This document shows, piece after piece, positions 32,501 to 42,071 of a DNA stretch of 64,000 nucleotides. The notes below the pieces were generated by a model. The model had not been told where the DNA came from. It saw only the letters and a program-made list of their open reading frames with translations, and did not search any database. The translations under genes and the position numbers were made by a program. The DNA is from Dictyobacter kobayashii (GTDB taxonomy: Bacteria > Chloroflexota > Ktedonobacteria > Ktedonobacterales > Ktedonobacteraceae), in assembly GCF_003967555.1 (NCBI RefSeq), contig NZ_BIFS01000001.1:1488001-1552000 (forward strand), written 5' to 3'. The number at the start of each line of letters is the position of its first letter. Positions within the stretch are counted from its first letter, which is position 1.

Positions 32501-33736
32501 ATGACACTGAAAAAAACATCTTCATCTCTCTGGCAAAATCGTGATTTCCTTTTATTATGGAGTGGACAAACACTTTCGAGTGTCGGTACTGCTGTCTCAC
32601 TCTTGGCCTTTCCTTTGCTCATATTAGCCGTAACACATTCACCAGCTCAGGCAGGATTTATTAGCGCGATGCGCTCGCTTACCTATTTACTCTTTGTACT
32701 CCCAGCAGGAGCTCTCGTTGACCGTTGGGATCGTAAAATTGTGATGGTAGTATGCGATACTGGACGATTGCTAAGTATGGCAAGCATTTTCTGCATTGGT
32801 ATATTTGGAAATCTCACAATTGAGGTGTTATATATCACAGGGTTTATTGATGTTTTGCTAGGAACTTTCTTTAGTATTGCAGAAGTTACCTGTTTACCTC
32901 AAGTTGTTAACAAAGAACAACTACCCTCTGCGATGGGACGTACACAAGCGACTGTTGGAATTATGAATCTCATTGGATCTCCGCTTGGTGGATTACTCTT
33001 TTCAATACAAATATTTTTGCCTTTCCTTACAGATGCTGCTTCTTATTTATTTTCATTAGTTTCATTGTTATTCATGCGGGTTAAGTTTCAAGAACAACGA
33101 GAACCAACAGGTCAGCATCTTGTCAAGGATATTACAGAAGGCTTACACTGGCTCTGGCGACAACCACTCCTGCGAGCGATGGCTCTTGTGACTTCTGGAT
33201 CTGTTTTCTTTGGGGCTGGTCTAACACTTATTGTAATTATTATTGCACAATCTCATCAGGCATCTAGTGAAGTAATTGGTATCATTTTAAGTATTGGGGG
33301 TATTGGAGGAATTATTGGATCAATGATAGCACCGAAGGTTCAAAAACATTTTCGCTTTGCTTATGTGATCTTAGGAATAGTTTGGCTCTTTGCATTGCTA
33401 TGGATACCCTTGATAATATTGCCATCGCCACTATTGCTTGGGTGTGTAGTGGGAGCAATCTCTTTGTTGAGTCCAATCTACAACGTTGCGAATATGGACT
33501 ACCGATTTAAAATCACACCTGATGTAATGCGAGGAAGAGTAAACAGTGTCTCACGCCTAATTAGCAACGGCCTAGCTCCTCTAGGATTAACACTTACAGG
33601 GTTATTATTGCAATACTATGGCACGAAAATGACCATTCTGCTTGCAGTAGGTGGGCAGATATTGCTTGCATTATTGGCTATGATGAGTAGCTCAATCAGG
33701 AATGCACATATTCTTGACATTTCACATCAGGGTTAA
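32501..33736 (+). CDS. MFS transporter (macrolide-efflux/EntS-like), transposon passenger
   Basis: 411 residues with about twelve membrane helices. It begins SLWQNRDFLLLWSGQTLSSVG and shows ALVDRWDRKIVMVVCD, the loop-2 motif of this MFS group. ATG 32501 has GGTGG about ten bases upstream; the frame opens earlier at 32375. The nearest relatives I know of export macrolides or siderophores, but the substrate is not readable. It is visibly richer in A+T than the neighbouring host genes and is the only cargo of the transposon, both signs of horizontal transfer. It is divergent from the cut recombinase and ahead of the transposase. Confidence 0.85.
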   Translation: MTLKKTSSSLWQNRDFLLLWSGQTLSSVGTAVSLLAFPLLILAVTHSPAQAGFISAMRSLTYLLFVLPAGALVDRWDRKIVMVVCDTGRLLSMASIFCIGIFGNLTIEVLYITGFIDVLLGTFFSIAEVTCLPQVVNKEQLPSAMGRTQATVGIMNLIGSPLGGLLFSIQIFLPFLTDAASYLFSLVSLLFMRVKFQEQREPTGQHLVKDITEGLHWLWRQPLLRAMALVTSGSVFFGAGLTLIVIIIAQSHQASSEVIGIILSIGGIGGIIGSMIAPKVQKHFRFAYVILGIVWLFALLWIPLIILPSPLLLGCVVGAISLLSPIYNVANMDYRFKITPDVMRGRVNSVSRLISNGLAPLGLTLTGLLLQYYGTKMTILLAVGGQILLALLAMMSSSIRNAHILDISHQG

Positions 33737-33767
33737 GATGTGCGCCTTAAGAACCAGGATGGCTATT

Positions 33768-33840
33768 GGTAAATGGGCTCAATGTTCGACACGTTGGATC
33801 TCAGCCCAGTATTTGCGTTCGATGTTTCAGCCCATTTACC
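33768..33840. repeat. Inverted repeat in the transposon spacer
   Basis: GGTAAATGGGCT at 33768-33779 and AGCCCATTTACC at 33829-33840, with about 49 bases between. It lies between the MFS stop and the partial end repeat. Function unknown; a recombination (res-like) site or leftover of an older element are possibilities. Confidence 0.5.
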
Positions 33841-33857
33841 AGTTTTCTAAACATACT

Positions 33858-33900
33858 GAGGCAGCGCTACGTAAGCTGTCGCTAGGGACAGGGTAGCAGG
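33858..33900 (+). repeat. Partial third copy of the Tn3 end repeat, internal
   Basis: Resembles the first 20-25 bases of the left end, with AGCGCTACGTAAGCTGTC identical, then diverges. It has the same orientation as the left end. It lies between the passenger gene and the transposase, which suggests the passenger segment was added outside an older left end. Confidence 0.75.
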
Positions 33901-34104
33901 CAATACAGGCATACTTCTCTCCATCCTCAAAGTTCCGTCTTTTTTTCTGGAAAGGAACTTGGCCCTATTTTACCTATCAGGAGTATCAGGGGTTGCGCTC
34001 ATTGCTGTTATTCGTTTTATTCATGAAGAAACTGCTAATTCCGACTCTTACGATTTGAGGAACTCACACATTCATGAATTGAAAGGAATACGAAAAACGA
34101 ACGA

Positions 34105-37032
34105 ATGAAGAGACAATGGGAAAATGAAGACTTGATTGAGCACTGGATGCTCAGCGCCTGGGATTTGGCCCAGGTCGGGAATAAGACAGGAGCGACCCGT
34201 TTGGGATTTGCCCTGTTGCTCAAATTTTTTCAGCGCGAGGCGCGCTTTCCCACCTTCAAAAACGATATTCCTGGCACCGTTATTACCTTTGTGGCGACGC
34301 AAGTAGGGGTGTCTGCAGAAGCGTATCTGCAATATGCCTGGCAAGGTCGAACTATCGAGTATCACCGAGCAGAGATCCGCAAACTCTTTGATTTCCGGGA
34401 ATCGACGGTAGCTGATGGAGAGCAATTGAAACAATGGCTCATTGCTGAAGTGCTCCCCCTCGAACATCAAGAGGATGTGCTACGGGAGGAAGCCTACGTC
34501 TGGTTTCGGCGTCACCACCTGGAGGCACCCTCTTCAGATCGCCTCAGACGCCTGATTCGCTCTGCGCTGCATGCCTTTGAGCAGCAGTTCTATGACGCAA
34601 CGCTGGCCCAACTCCCTGAAGCGACCCAGGCGGCTCTGGAAGCGTTGCTGGCGACACCAGGGGAGGTGGCTGCTTTACAGGAACCAGTCCCTGAGGCTCC
34701 TCCCTCTCTCCCAGAGGAACCAGTGCTCGAAACCTCCTTTGAGGCACTTCCCAATCCTCTCCAACACCTACGTATGGACCCTGGACGCGTCGGGTTGGCA
34801 ACGATGCTGGAAGAGATGGCGAAATTGCGGCTCATCAGGGAACTCAAGCTGCCAGACACGCTCTTTCCAGGGGTAGCACGTAAGGTGTTGAATGTTTATC
34901 GCAATCGGGCGAGTGTCGAAGAACCCTCACGGTTGCGTGCGCACTCCAAAGCCTATCGCCTGACCCTGCTGGCCGTGCTCTGCTCTCTACGAGCGCAGGA
35001 GATCACCGATGGACTGGTCGAATTGCTCATCCAGATCGTACACAAAATTGACGTGCGTGCTGAAAAGCGGGTTGAGGAGGAGTACGCGAACGAGTTCAAG
35101 CGCATTGCGAACAAAGAGGGTATTCTCTATCGCATTGCTGAAGCCTCCGTCGAACGCCCTGATGAACCTGTCCGCAAGGTGGTTTTTGAGGTCGCCAGCG
35201 AAAAACTTCTCCGCGATCTCATCAAAGAATACAAAGCGAAAAGTCCGGCGTTTCGCAAGCAGGTGCATATCATTATGCGTGCATCCTACAGTCGCCACTA
35301 CCGGCGCATGGTTCCAGAGCTCCTGGAGATGCTCGACTTTCATTCCAACAATGAGCTGTACCGCCCAGTGATCCGCGCGATCCACCTGGTGAAGGATTAT
35401 GTTCGTAGCCCTCGCCAATACTATCCTGACCATGAAATTATTCCCATCAAAGAAGTGGTCGCGCCCAAGTGGCGCGAGTTTGTGGTTGACAAAGAGGATG
35501 ATGGAACCGAGAAAGTCAACCGACTCAATTATGAGGTCTGCGTGCTGCAGGCGCTTCGAGAGAAAATCCGCGTCAGAGAAGTCTGGGTCGTTGGAGCCAA
35601 TCGCTTCCGTAATCCAGATGATGACTTGCCCACTGATTTTAACCAGAAGCGGGAGACCTATTACGAGGCGCTGCGCCAGCCGACCGAGGCAGAAGATTTT
35701 ATCCAGCATATTCAGGAAGAGATGCGTAAGTCGCTTCAGTCACTGAACAGGGCCATGCCACGTATCCGTGACCAGGTGCGCCTCTTGCCCAACCGAAAGA
35801 AGAAGCCCATTAGCATCACACCGCTCGCGGCTCAGCCGGAGCCGCGCAATCTCGCCAGCCTGAAGCAAGAGATAGGCACCCGCTGGTCCATGACGAGCCT
35901 GCTTGATATGCTCAAGGAAACCGCGCTGCTGACGGGCTTTCCTGAGCTGTTTACCAGCGTCGCCAGCCGAGAACGCATTCCTCGCGACACTTTGCATCGG
36001 CGGCTGCTTCTGTGCCTCTATGGTCTGGGGACGAATACCGGGTTCAAGAGATTGCCCAGCGCCGATCCTGGCACCACTGACTCCGATCTGCGCTATGTGC
36101 GTTCTCGTTACATTCACAAAGAGCAGTTGCGCAATGCCATCGCCCATGTTGCCAATGCGATTTTTGAGGTCAGGCGTGCCGACATCTGGGGCGAAGGCAC
36201 GACCGCGTGTGCCTCCGACTCCAAGAAATTCGGAGCGTGGAACCAGAACCTGCTCACCGAGTGGCATATTCGCTATCGTGGTCCTGGCATTATGATTTAC
36301 TGGCACGTCGAAAGAAAGTCCACCTGCATCTATTCCCAGCTTAAAAGTTGCTCCTCCTCCGAGGTAGCGGCGATGATTGAGGGACTGCTGCGCCATTGCA
36401 CTGATGCTGAGATCGAGAAAAACTATGTTGACACGCACGGGCAAAGTGAGGTCGCCTTTGCCTTCTGCCATCTGCTCGGCTTCCGCCTGCTCCCCCGCCT
36501 CAAGAACATTGCCTCTCAGAAGCTCTACCGACCAGAAACGGGCAACCCAGCCGAGTACGAGAATCTGCAACCCATTCTGACTCGACCCATCAACTGGGAA
36601 CTGATTAGCAGCCAGTATGACGAGATGGTCAAGTACGCGACAGCCCTGCGCCTGGGAACTGCGGAAACAGAGGCGATCCTGCGGCGATTTACTCGTAATA
36701 ACCTCCAGCATCCCACCTATCAAGCACTCGCCGAACTAGGGCGCGCGATCAAGACCATTTTTCTCTGCCAGTACTTGGAATCTGAGGAGCTGCGGCGAGA
36801 AATTCATGAGGGCTTAAATGTCATTGAGAACTGGAATTCCGCCAACTCGTTTATTCATTATGGCAAGGGAGGCGAGTTTGCTTCCAATCGCTTAGATGAC
36901 CAGGAGATCTCCATGCTCGCGCTGCATCTGCTGCAAATTTCTCTGGTCTATATCAACACGCTGATGGTGCAAAAAGTGCTCGAAGACGAGACATGGATGA
37001 AGCGCCTGACCAAAGAGGATTACCGGGCTTGA
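34105..37032 (+). CDS. tnpA: Tn3-family transposase
   Basis: 975 residues, the normal length for this family. The N-terminal DNA-binding half is followed by a DDE core: [11 protein letters not shown] (first Asp, about residue 703), [20 protein letters not shown] (second Asp, about 775) and [20 protein letters not shown] (Glu, about 908). [32 protein letters not shown] and YWHVE are all strongly Tn3-like. The enzyme cuts the 3' ends at the inverted repeats and joins them to a new site, forming a cointegrate that the neighbouring recombinase resolves. No frameshift or stop was seen. Confidence 0.97.
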   Translation: MKRQWENEDLIEHWMLSAWDLAQVGNKTGATRLGFALLLKFFQREARFPTFKNDIPGTVITFVATQVGVSAEAYLQYAWQGRTIEYHRAEIRKLFDFRESTVADGEQLKQWLIAEVLPLEHQEDVLREEAYVWFRRHHLEAPSSDRLRRLIRSALHAFEQQFYDATLAQLPEATQAALEALLATPGEVAALQEPVPEAPPSLPEEPVLETSFEALPNPLQHLRMDPGRVGLATMLEEMAKLRLIRELKLPDTLFPGVARKVLNVYRNRASVEEPSRLRAHSKAYRLTLLAVLCSLRAQEITDGLVELLIQIVHKIDVRAEKRVEEEYANEFKRIANKEGILYRIAEASVERPDEPVRKVVFEVASEKLLRDLIKEYKAKSPAFRKQVHIIMRASYSRHYRRMVPELLEMLDFHSNNELYRPVIRAIHLVKDYVRSPRQYYPDHEIIPIKEVVAPKWREFVVDKEDDGTEKVNRLNYEVCVLQALREKIRVREVWVVGANRFRNPDDDLPTDFNQKRETYYEALRQPTEAEDFIQHIQEEMRKSLQSLNRAMPRIRDQVRLLPNRKKKPISITPLAAQPEPRNLASLKQEIGTRWSMTSLLDMLKETALLTGFPELFTSVASRERIPRDTLHRRLLLCLYGLGTNTGFKRLPSADPGTTDSDLRYVRSRYIHKEQLRNAIAHVANAIFEVRRADIWGEGTTACASDSKKFGAWNQNLLTEWHIRYRGPGIMIYWHVERKSTCIYSQLKSCSSSEVAAMIEGLLRHCTDAEIEKNYVDTHGQSEVAFAFCHLLGFRLLPRLKNIASQKLYRPETGNPAEYENLQPILTRPINWELISSQYDEMVKYATALRLGTAETEAILRRFTRNNLQHPTYQALAELGRAIKTIFLCQYLESEELRREIHEGLNVIENWNSANSFIHYGKGGEFASNRLDDQEISMLALHLLQISLVYINTLMVQKVLEDETWMKRLTKEDYRA

Positions 37033-37138
37033 CGCCACTGTTCTATGCACACGTTGAACCCTACGGATCACTCAGGCTGGATATGGACAAACGCCTCGCG
37101 CTCGCCTGAGCGCTCTCATACACAGAAAGGTCAGAACA

Positions 37139-37843
37139 ATGACTCGGACACCACCACAGAAAAAGGCCAAAGAGTTAGCGAAGCTGCTTCGAACAGAGCG
37201 GCCTGATTATCCCTATCTCAAAAGCGTCTTTCGAGCGCTACGCGCGGAGATGGAGATTGAAGTTCCTCGGAAAGAGATCAGACTCCCCGAGGTTCCCACG
37301 GAAGAGGAGATTCGTCGATTCTACCAAGCAGTATGGAATTGTCGGAACTTCGGGGATATGGTGCTGATCAAAACGCTCTTCTACACAGGCGTCCGAGTCA
37401 GCGAGCTAGTGGCAATTCGCATCACCGAGGTCGATGTTGAACGTTGCCAGATTCGCATTACCCAGGGCAAAGGGAACAAGGACCGCGAAGTTCCCTTCCC
37501 TCATACCTTCCGTGAGCTGCTTGCACTGCATATCGAACAAATGAAAGCTCGTGGAGCGATGTACTTGTTCGAGTCAGTGCGCAAGCACCGATATACAGAT
37601 CGAGGCGTGCGAAAAATGTTGACTCGCTATGCCCAAGCTGCCGGGATGACACGCTCCATGTCTCCCCACAAATGGCGGCATTTTCTCTTCACCTGGCTGA
37701 AAAAAGAGGGCATCGATGACGCCCTGATCCAGCCTTACTCTGGACACTCCACACGACAATCACTCGAAATCTACTCCAGGCTTTCACTGGCGGACGCACA
37801 ACCGTCTTACAATCAAGCTATGGAGCATTTTCCTATCCAGTAA
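37139..37843 (+). CDS. Tyrosine recombinase, likely cointegrate resolvase (TnpI-type)
   Basis: 234 residues, short at the N-terminus. The catalytic residues of tyrosine recombinases are visible: Arg in [11 protein letters not shown] (about 84), Lys in the beta hairpin ([10 protein letters not shown]), HKWRH (about 177), GHSTRQS (about 201) and the nucleophile Tyr in LEIYSRLSL (about 210). In Tn4430-like members of the Tn3 family a tyrosine recombinase (TnpI) takes the place of the serine resolvase, and the position here, next to the transposase, fits that. The recombination site is probably in the 37033-37138 spacer but I cannot define it. Confidence 0.88.
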   Translation: MTRTPPQKKAKELAKLLRTERPDYPYLKSVFRALRAEMEIEVPRKEIRLPEVPTEEEIRRFYQAVWNCRNFGDMVLIKTLFYTGVRVSELVAIRITEVDVERCQIRITQGKGNKDREVPFPHTFRELLALHIEQMKARGAMYLFESVRKHRYTDRGVRKMLTRYAQAAGMTRSMSPHKWRHFLFTWLKKEGIDDALIQPYSGHSTRQSLEIYSRLSLADAQPSYNQAMEHFPIQ

Positions 37844-37880
37844 AACAACAGAAAGATACTTTTATCTTCTATGCTGTTCA

Positions 37881-37925
37881 TGACCGCTACCTTGCGGCTG
37901 GTGACAGCTTACGTAGCGCTACCCC
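37881..37925 (-). repeat. Right terminal inverted repeat of the Tn3 element
   Basis: Complement of the left end with one mismatch; followed by AATCT (37926-37930). It closes the element about 37 bases after the recombinase gene. Confidence 0.95.
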
Positions 37926-39128
37926 AATCTCTTCTATTTTATTTTTGATCAGCTCATGATTTTTTAGGTGCTCGCTAACAAAGCTCCAGGCATAAGGATC
38001 TATAAGATCAACATTAATGGAAACGCTACGGCACTCCGTACTTGTAACTTGTCCACCTCTTTTACAAGTATAAAAAATTTGAATATAAGGAGAGTGTTTG
38101 GTGGGCTTGTTGCGTTGAACTGACATTCGTCTTCCACACTTCCCACAAAAAATAAAACCGCATCGTAGTAGATTATCTTCAGGATTCATATTACGCCTGG
38201 CTGATACTTCTCTGTTTCTTGTCAGTTTAGCTTGTACTATATCAAAAGTTTCTCGGTCAATAATAGGCGGAACAGTGCCTTCTGGTAGAAGTATCTGCTC
38301 ATCGGAAGGCCTCCTTAAATATTTCGTTGTCCCTGATTTCGCAATAGCTTGCCACTTTCGCCCATATGCTTCTCCTATGTAATTAGCATTCTTTAATATG
38401 TGATTAATGCTAGATAAATTCCACCCTTTAGGTGGTTCACCTTCTTTACTCGTTCTGGTTGGAATCTGCTCATCAGTCAAAATACGAGCTAGTTGATGTA
38501 ATGAAGTATTGCCTTTGTAAAGATTGAATATCCTTTTAATAACTTCTGCTTCCGTCGGCTCAATCTCAAAAGCTGTTCGATCTTTATTCCATTTATAACC
38601 GTAAGCAGCTGGACCAGCACCTATCATTTTGCCTTCATTGTACCTCTGCAAGAAACCCCGTAAAGATCGTTCACGAATCTTCTCCCGTTCTACTTCTGAC
38701 ACAAATGATTGTGCCGAGCGCATGAAACGGCCAACGGGAGAATCATCAAACTGCTCAGTAACGCACTCCACACTAACATTGTTGTGCTGCAATTCATCAA
38801 TAATGACAGCCTGATGCACTTGATTACGAGATAAACGATCAAATGCATAAAATACAAGGGCATCAAATTCTTGACTTCTCGCTGCAGCTCGTAATTTGCT
38901 CAGCACTGGACGTTCTCGATATTGCGTACCGGTCCAAACTTCTCTGTAGATATGTATATCACCAACTATATATTTGTGTTCCTTGCAGTAATCTAAGCAC
39001 TTTTGCACCTGAGATATAAGGCTTGTGCCTTCCTCGTCTTGCCGATCAGTAGACACCCGAGCATAGATAGCTGCCCGTTTGTAATTCCCTATCTCATTAT
39101 CTTTCCGCGTTATCCCAAAATCATCCAT
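37926..39128 (-). pseudogene. Large serine recombinase, N-terminal part (separated by the Tn3 insertion)
   Basis: About 400 residues of a large serine recombinase. The catalytic domain shows AAIYARVSTDRQ (nucleophile Ser about 26), FDALVFYAFDRLSRN and FDDSPVGRFMRSAQSFVSEVEREKIRERS. Then come the recombinase domain (GKMIGAGPAAYGY, SSINHILKNANYIGEA) and a zinc-ribbon (CGFIFCGKCGRRMSVQRN). The coiled coil that should follow is on the far side of the transposon at 31609-32060. In the current state it reads a few residues into the transposon end and stops at about 37887, so it is inactive. The recombinase probably moved an integrative element into the helicase gene. Confidence 0.93.
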
Positions 39129-39517
39129 GATGTCTATCCTTTATTCGTCATCGGTTAATGTTTCTTTTATTAGGATGTTGCAATACTCTTCGATTTACTT
39201 TTAGCTACCTATTAGGATTAATTCCGTTTTATTTTCTTATCTGGAAAGCAGCCATCAAAGAAAGGTTGCCAGGATAAATTCGTCACAACAACCTTGATAC
39301 ACTCATTCAAACATCCATAAATGTGATTATACGGAATATATGAGAAAAAATCAAACTTTTAGCAACACAAAGCCATTAAACCAGAATATAAAAGAAATTT
39401 ACAACTTTTTAAGTACTAAATAACTGGTAAAAAGGGGATACAACCAATGTTAGGAAACTAATTGATCTCAAGGGATTTAGATACTATAATGATCTAAAAT
39501 CTTTTTAGGAGATGCAA
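39129..39517. other. AT-rich region upstream of the serine recombinase
   Basis: About 390 bases, divergent promoters for the recombinase (minus) and the excisionase-like gene (plus). No further gene or clear promoter boxes were found. Probably contains regulatory or attachment DNA of the integrated element. Confidence 0.4.
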
Positions 39518-39706
39518 ATGGCAGAGGCAGAAGAAAGCATGCTTACAGTAAAGCAAATAGCCAAAAAGATGACTGTTGATGAGAAAACAGTACGCAACTG
39601 GATTCTTAAGGGAGATTTGCAAGCATTCAATATTGGCGGTCGCCGCCCTGAATATAGGATCAAACCTAGCGATTTTGAAGATTTTCTGAACCGGAAGAAA
39701 ATTTAA
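39518..39706 (+). CDS. Excisionase/MerR-like helix-turn-helix protein
   Basis: 62 residues from ATG 39518, with AGGAG six bases upstream (an ATG two codons earlier abuts the ribosome site). MLTVKQIAKKMTVDEKTVRNWILKGDLQAFNIGGRR is the DNA-binding domain of the excisionase family (HTH_17): ordered helix-turn-helix then a wing. It is divergent from the serine recombinase. It probably binds the element's DNA to control integration or excision, or controls recombinase expression. Confidence 0.85.
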   Translation: MAEAEESMLTVKQIAKKMTVDEKTVRNWILKGDLQAFNIGGRRPEYRIKPSDFEDFLNRKKI

Positions 39707-39755
39707 CTGACAGATTTTTGACTTCAAAAATAACGTGTATGTTTGGAAAGCATAA

Positions 39756-40105
39756 CTAATAACTTTCAATTACTTTTGAATACTGGCCCATTGCTGTAAG
39801 AATGGCTCCAAGTCGACGGGTTTGGCGAACGGAAAGAGGCAGTTCTGGCAATCGCTCAGCGAACGTCTGTCGGGGACAGGAGAGATTTTTACAGCGGAAG
39901 CGCTGAACCTGTAAAATCAGTTGTACCCTCCGACCACTAATAGGCAAGTCCTGGGGATGCCTTTGGTAATAGCTATGTACATGGCTTGCTTCCTCGTCAC
40001 AGGAGGGGCAAGCTCCCGTTTCCGTTGTCGTGCAAGCGGTAATCGTCAGGATGGTTCTTGAATGATGTGCTGGATCTCAAAACCAACAAAGGCAAACTGA
40101 AGCAT
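39756..40105 (-). pseudogene. ISL3-family transposase fragment (N-terminal part)
   Basis: Reading from ATG 40105 gives MLQFAFVGFEIQHIIQEPS, a shift of frame, and then zinc-finger-like CPSCDEE, HSYYQRHPQDLPISG and FRCKNLSCPRQTFAERLPEL, aligning to the N-terminus of the intact ISL3 transposase at 48770 but clearly diverged (for example QRHPQD versus TRSPHD). It ends after about 100 residues. It is a decayed remnant of a different ISL3 lineage. Confidence 0.85.
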
Positions 40106-40297
40106 GTGATAAGAAAAGCCCTCGTAAAAAACAACTTGAAGGATCACAGCAGTCCTTCCATTTGTATCTACGATTATGGGTTACAAACTCAGCAAGAAAA
40201 GTGGAGAAGGCCCAAAATATTTTACACCCTCGATTAAAAGTAACTTTAGTAAATAATCATACTCACTAACGTATTACTTGATTTACCAAATTGTTTG

Positions 40298-40555
40298 TTA
40301 AGGAAGCCTCGCAATGTTTTCCTTGGCATTGTCAAGCCAACGTGTACATTTTCTTTCTTCGCACTTCTGGTTTATGCTTTTAATGATATCCGCATACTCA
40401 ATTTCGCCTTTATCAGCTCGATTAAGCTGCAAAGGAATAGTATGAAACACATCTGAAATCACAAAACAAGTTTGATTGTCTTCCGAATGACTGGCAACTC
40501 GAATATCAATGAATGCTGCATACAGAAGTTTTAATATGTATTCTCTATCTACCAT
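40298..40555 (-). CDS. Candidate immunity protein for toxin 5
   Basis: 85 residues; GGAG is seven bases before the ATG. No family recognised. It follows a toxin cassette after 150 bases that contain a hairpin. Order and strand fit a cognate immunity gene. Acidic and mostly helical in appearance. Confidence 0.55.
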   Translation of the reverse strand: MVDREYILKLLYAAFIDIRVASHSEDNQTCFVISDVFHTIPLQLNRADKGEIEYADIIKSINQKCEERKCTRWLDNAKENIARLP

Positions 40556-40588
40556 AAATATCTCCTGCCATAGATTTTCGGATCAATA

Positions 40589-40620
40589 GGAGAGCAAGGT
40601 GACATTTTTACTTGCTCTCC
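40589..40620. repeat. Hairpin in toxin 5/immunity 5 spacer
   Basis: GGAGAGCAAG (40589-40598) pairs with CTTGCTCTCC (40611-40620), loop of 12 bases. No T-run on the minus strand. Four unrelated hairpins occupy the same place in the other cassettes. Confidence 0.7.
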
Positions 40621-40703
40621 ACTAATACTAAACAACTATCTGTTGCTGTCTCGATCTTACAAACATGTGGTTTTTGCTATGATTGCAAAATCCAAAACTA
40701 TGA

Positions 40704-41215
40704 TCACTCCCATGGCTCTGGTATAGACATGGGTGTATAAGGTTCATAATGTACGAGTGTATCTGGAGTGATACTACTCATAGGAGATGATGCACGATTT
40801 AAGAGCTCATACGCTCTACCGTTTCCATCTACAACTTTCTCTGTTCTTGTATTAATTTTGATGGGATCTCCATTTCTTGGATTATTTACAGACTCCAAAA
40901 GTTCTTGATCGGAAAGATTTTCTAATTCAGGCCTTCTCCCAGAGGTTGCTGAACTATGTAACGGATCGAGTTCACTAACTTTGCAGTTTGCATTATGAAC
41001 AATCCATTGATTCGCACCAACTGTATAAGTATGATCTTGAGTGACAGTGAGATTATACATCACTTGACTGCCGGGTACACTCTTCCAACCGGCGACGATG
41101 CCTAATTGTCCGTTGGCTTCCACGATGGGCATGCCGAGACGAAGTTAGCCAACGAGCACAAAACCTTTGTCAGTCACAAGGAAAGGATGCTTCTTATTGG
41201 TGTGAATAGTTCCAA
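40704..41215 (-). pseudogene. Displaced RHS cassette 5: end of Hint domain and toxin 5
   Basis: Homology to the main gene starts at TIHTNKKHPFLV near 41215, with a stop codon (VLVG*LRLG) close to 41143. The open frame from ATG 41132 holds the end of Hint (YNLTVTQDHTYTVGANQWIVHN) and then about 85 residues of toxin: LDPLHSSATSGRRPELENL, GDPIKINTRTEKVVDGNGRAYELL and YTPMSIPEPWE. The middle part looks a little like a ParB-type fold (VVDGNGR), but I would not assign a function. It keeps the least RHS sequence of all cassettes and would not be translated from its own start. Confidence 0.75.
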
Positions 41216-41248
41216 AATGGCAACAGCACCGAAATTGTTGTGTTTTCA

Positions 41249-41998
41249 TTAGCTTGGCTCTTGTAATTCTATATACGGATTAGACCAGTCAGCCTGAAAC
41301 TCGGCACATACATACGTTTCCTGTACATCTTCAACTTTTTCATCCCAAATAGTTGCCATATCATCATCGTATTCAAAACCATATGTGGCAATTTCCGCTC
41401 TCTTTTTTATCTCAATCATTTTCTCTTTAGAATTACGAAAACAAGCCAACGCACCAAATGTAGGTCCCATATTTCCATAGTACGTTGACGAAAAAGCACA
41501 CATATAGCAGCATCTTATATATTCTCCTGGTGGCAATTGCCTCTGTAGAGCAAAAAGCATTGATCGAAATAATGCTCCAGTAGCAGTACCAATTTGAGCA
41601 TTGGCCAGCCACAAATCAAGCTGATATTTAGCTGATGGACCGTTTATTTCTCTTAATTGATATGATTGCTTCATAAAAACATGTAAGCGACAATCTAAGG
41701 GTTGATTTTGCACAACAATTTGTAGTGGCATATCCCATGATAGTGTAAAAGCATCCAAACAAAAGAATGTAGCAGAAATAACATTTTCTTCACGCACTTC
41801 TTTTATAAAAAATAAAGTGAATTTATCTTGGGCTTCTTTTACTTTATTTTCTTGCTCAACAAACATACGACTAAATGTAGTACCTTGAAATGCAATATCG
41901 CGCAAAATGAATTTCAACCTCTTCCCATCGTTTTCAATGATGATGCGTTCTTCACCAGATTGATCTTTATATATGGCATTATAAAAAACTGTTGTCAT
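41249..41998 (-). CDS. Candidate immunity protein for toxin 4
   Basis: 249 residues from ATG 41998 (longest frame opens at 42067); GAGGGC lies about 6 bases upstream. Family not recognised with certainty (perhaps a DUF6304-like immunity protein). It follows toxin 4 after a hairpin and ends 33 bases before cassette 5. It looks intact with no signal peptide or membrane helix, as expected of a cytoplasmic antidote. Confidence 0.55.
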   Translation of the reverse strand: MTTVFYNAIYKDQSGEERIIIENDGKRLKFILRDIAFQGTTFSRMFVEQENKVKEAQDKFTLFFIKEVREENVISATFFCLDAFTLSWDMPLQIVVQNQPLDCRLHVFMKQSYQLREINGPSAKYQLDLWLANAQIGTATGALFRSMLFALQRQLPPGEYIRCCYMCAFSSTYYGNMGPTFGALACFRNSKEKMIEIKKRAEIATYGFEYDDDMATIWDEKVEDVQETYVCAEFQADWSNPYIELQEPS

Positions 41999-42022
41999 TT
42001 TATAGCCCTCTTCTTGACTGAC

Positions 42023-42064
42023 CTTTCGAGAGATAAAGATGTGTTTATCTTTATCTCTCGAAAG
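42023..42064. repeat. Hairpin in toxin 4/immunity 4 spacer
   Basis: 18-bp perfect arms (42023-42040 and 42047-42064), loop GTGTTT. No T-run on the minus strand. Confidence 0.85.
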
Positions 42065-42071
42065 CAATATG

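Larger units (their letters stand above)
32061..37925. mobile_element. Tn3-family transposon, 5,865 bp, inserted in the serine recombinase gene
   Basis: The element is bounded by 45-bp inverted repeats (32061-32105 and 37881-37925, one mismatch) that start GGGGTAGCGCTACGTAAGC, the GGGG start and TAAG segment being typical of Tn3. The 5 bases before (32056-32060) and after (37926-37930) are both AATCT, the expected 5-bp target duplication. Inside are an MFS transporter gene, a partial extra end repeat, a Tn3 transposase and a tyrosine recombinase in place of the usual serine resolvase. Removing it restores the interrupted reading frame. The intact ends and gene suggest recent, possibly still active, insertion. 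Confidence 0.95.

Noticed and set aside
42023..42064. Terminator reading of the hairpins between toxin and immunity genes
   Set aside because: None of the five is followed by a T-run on the minus strand.
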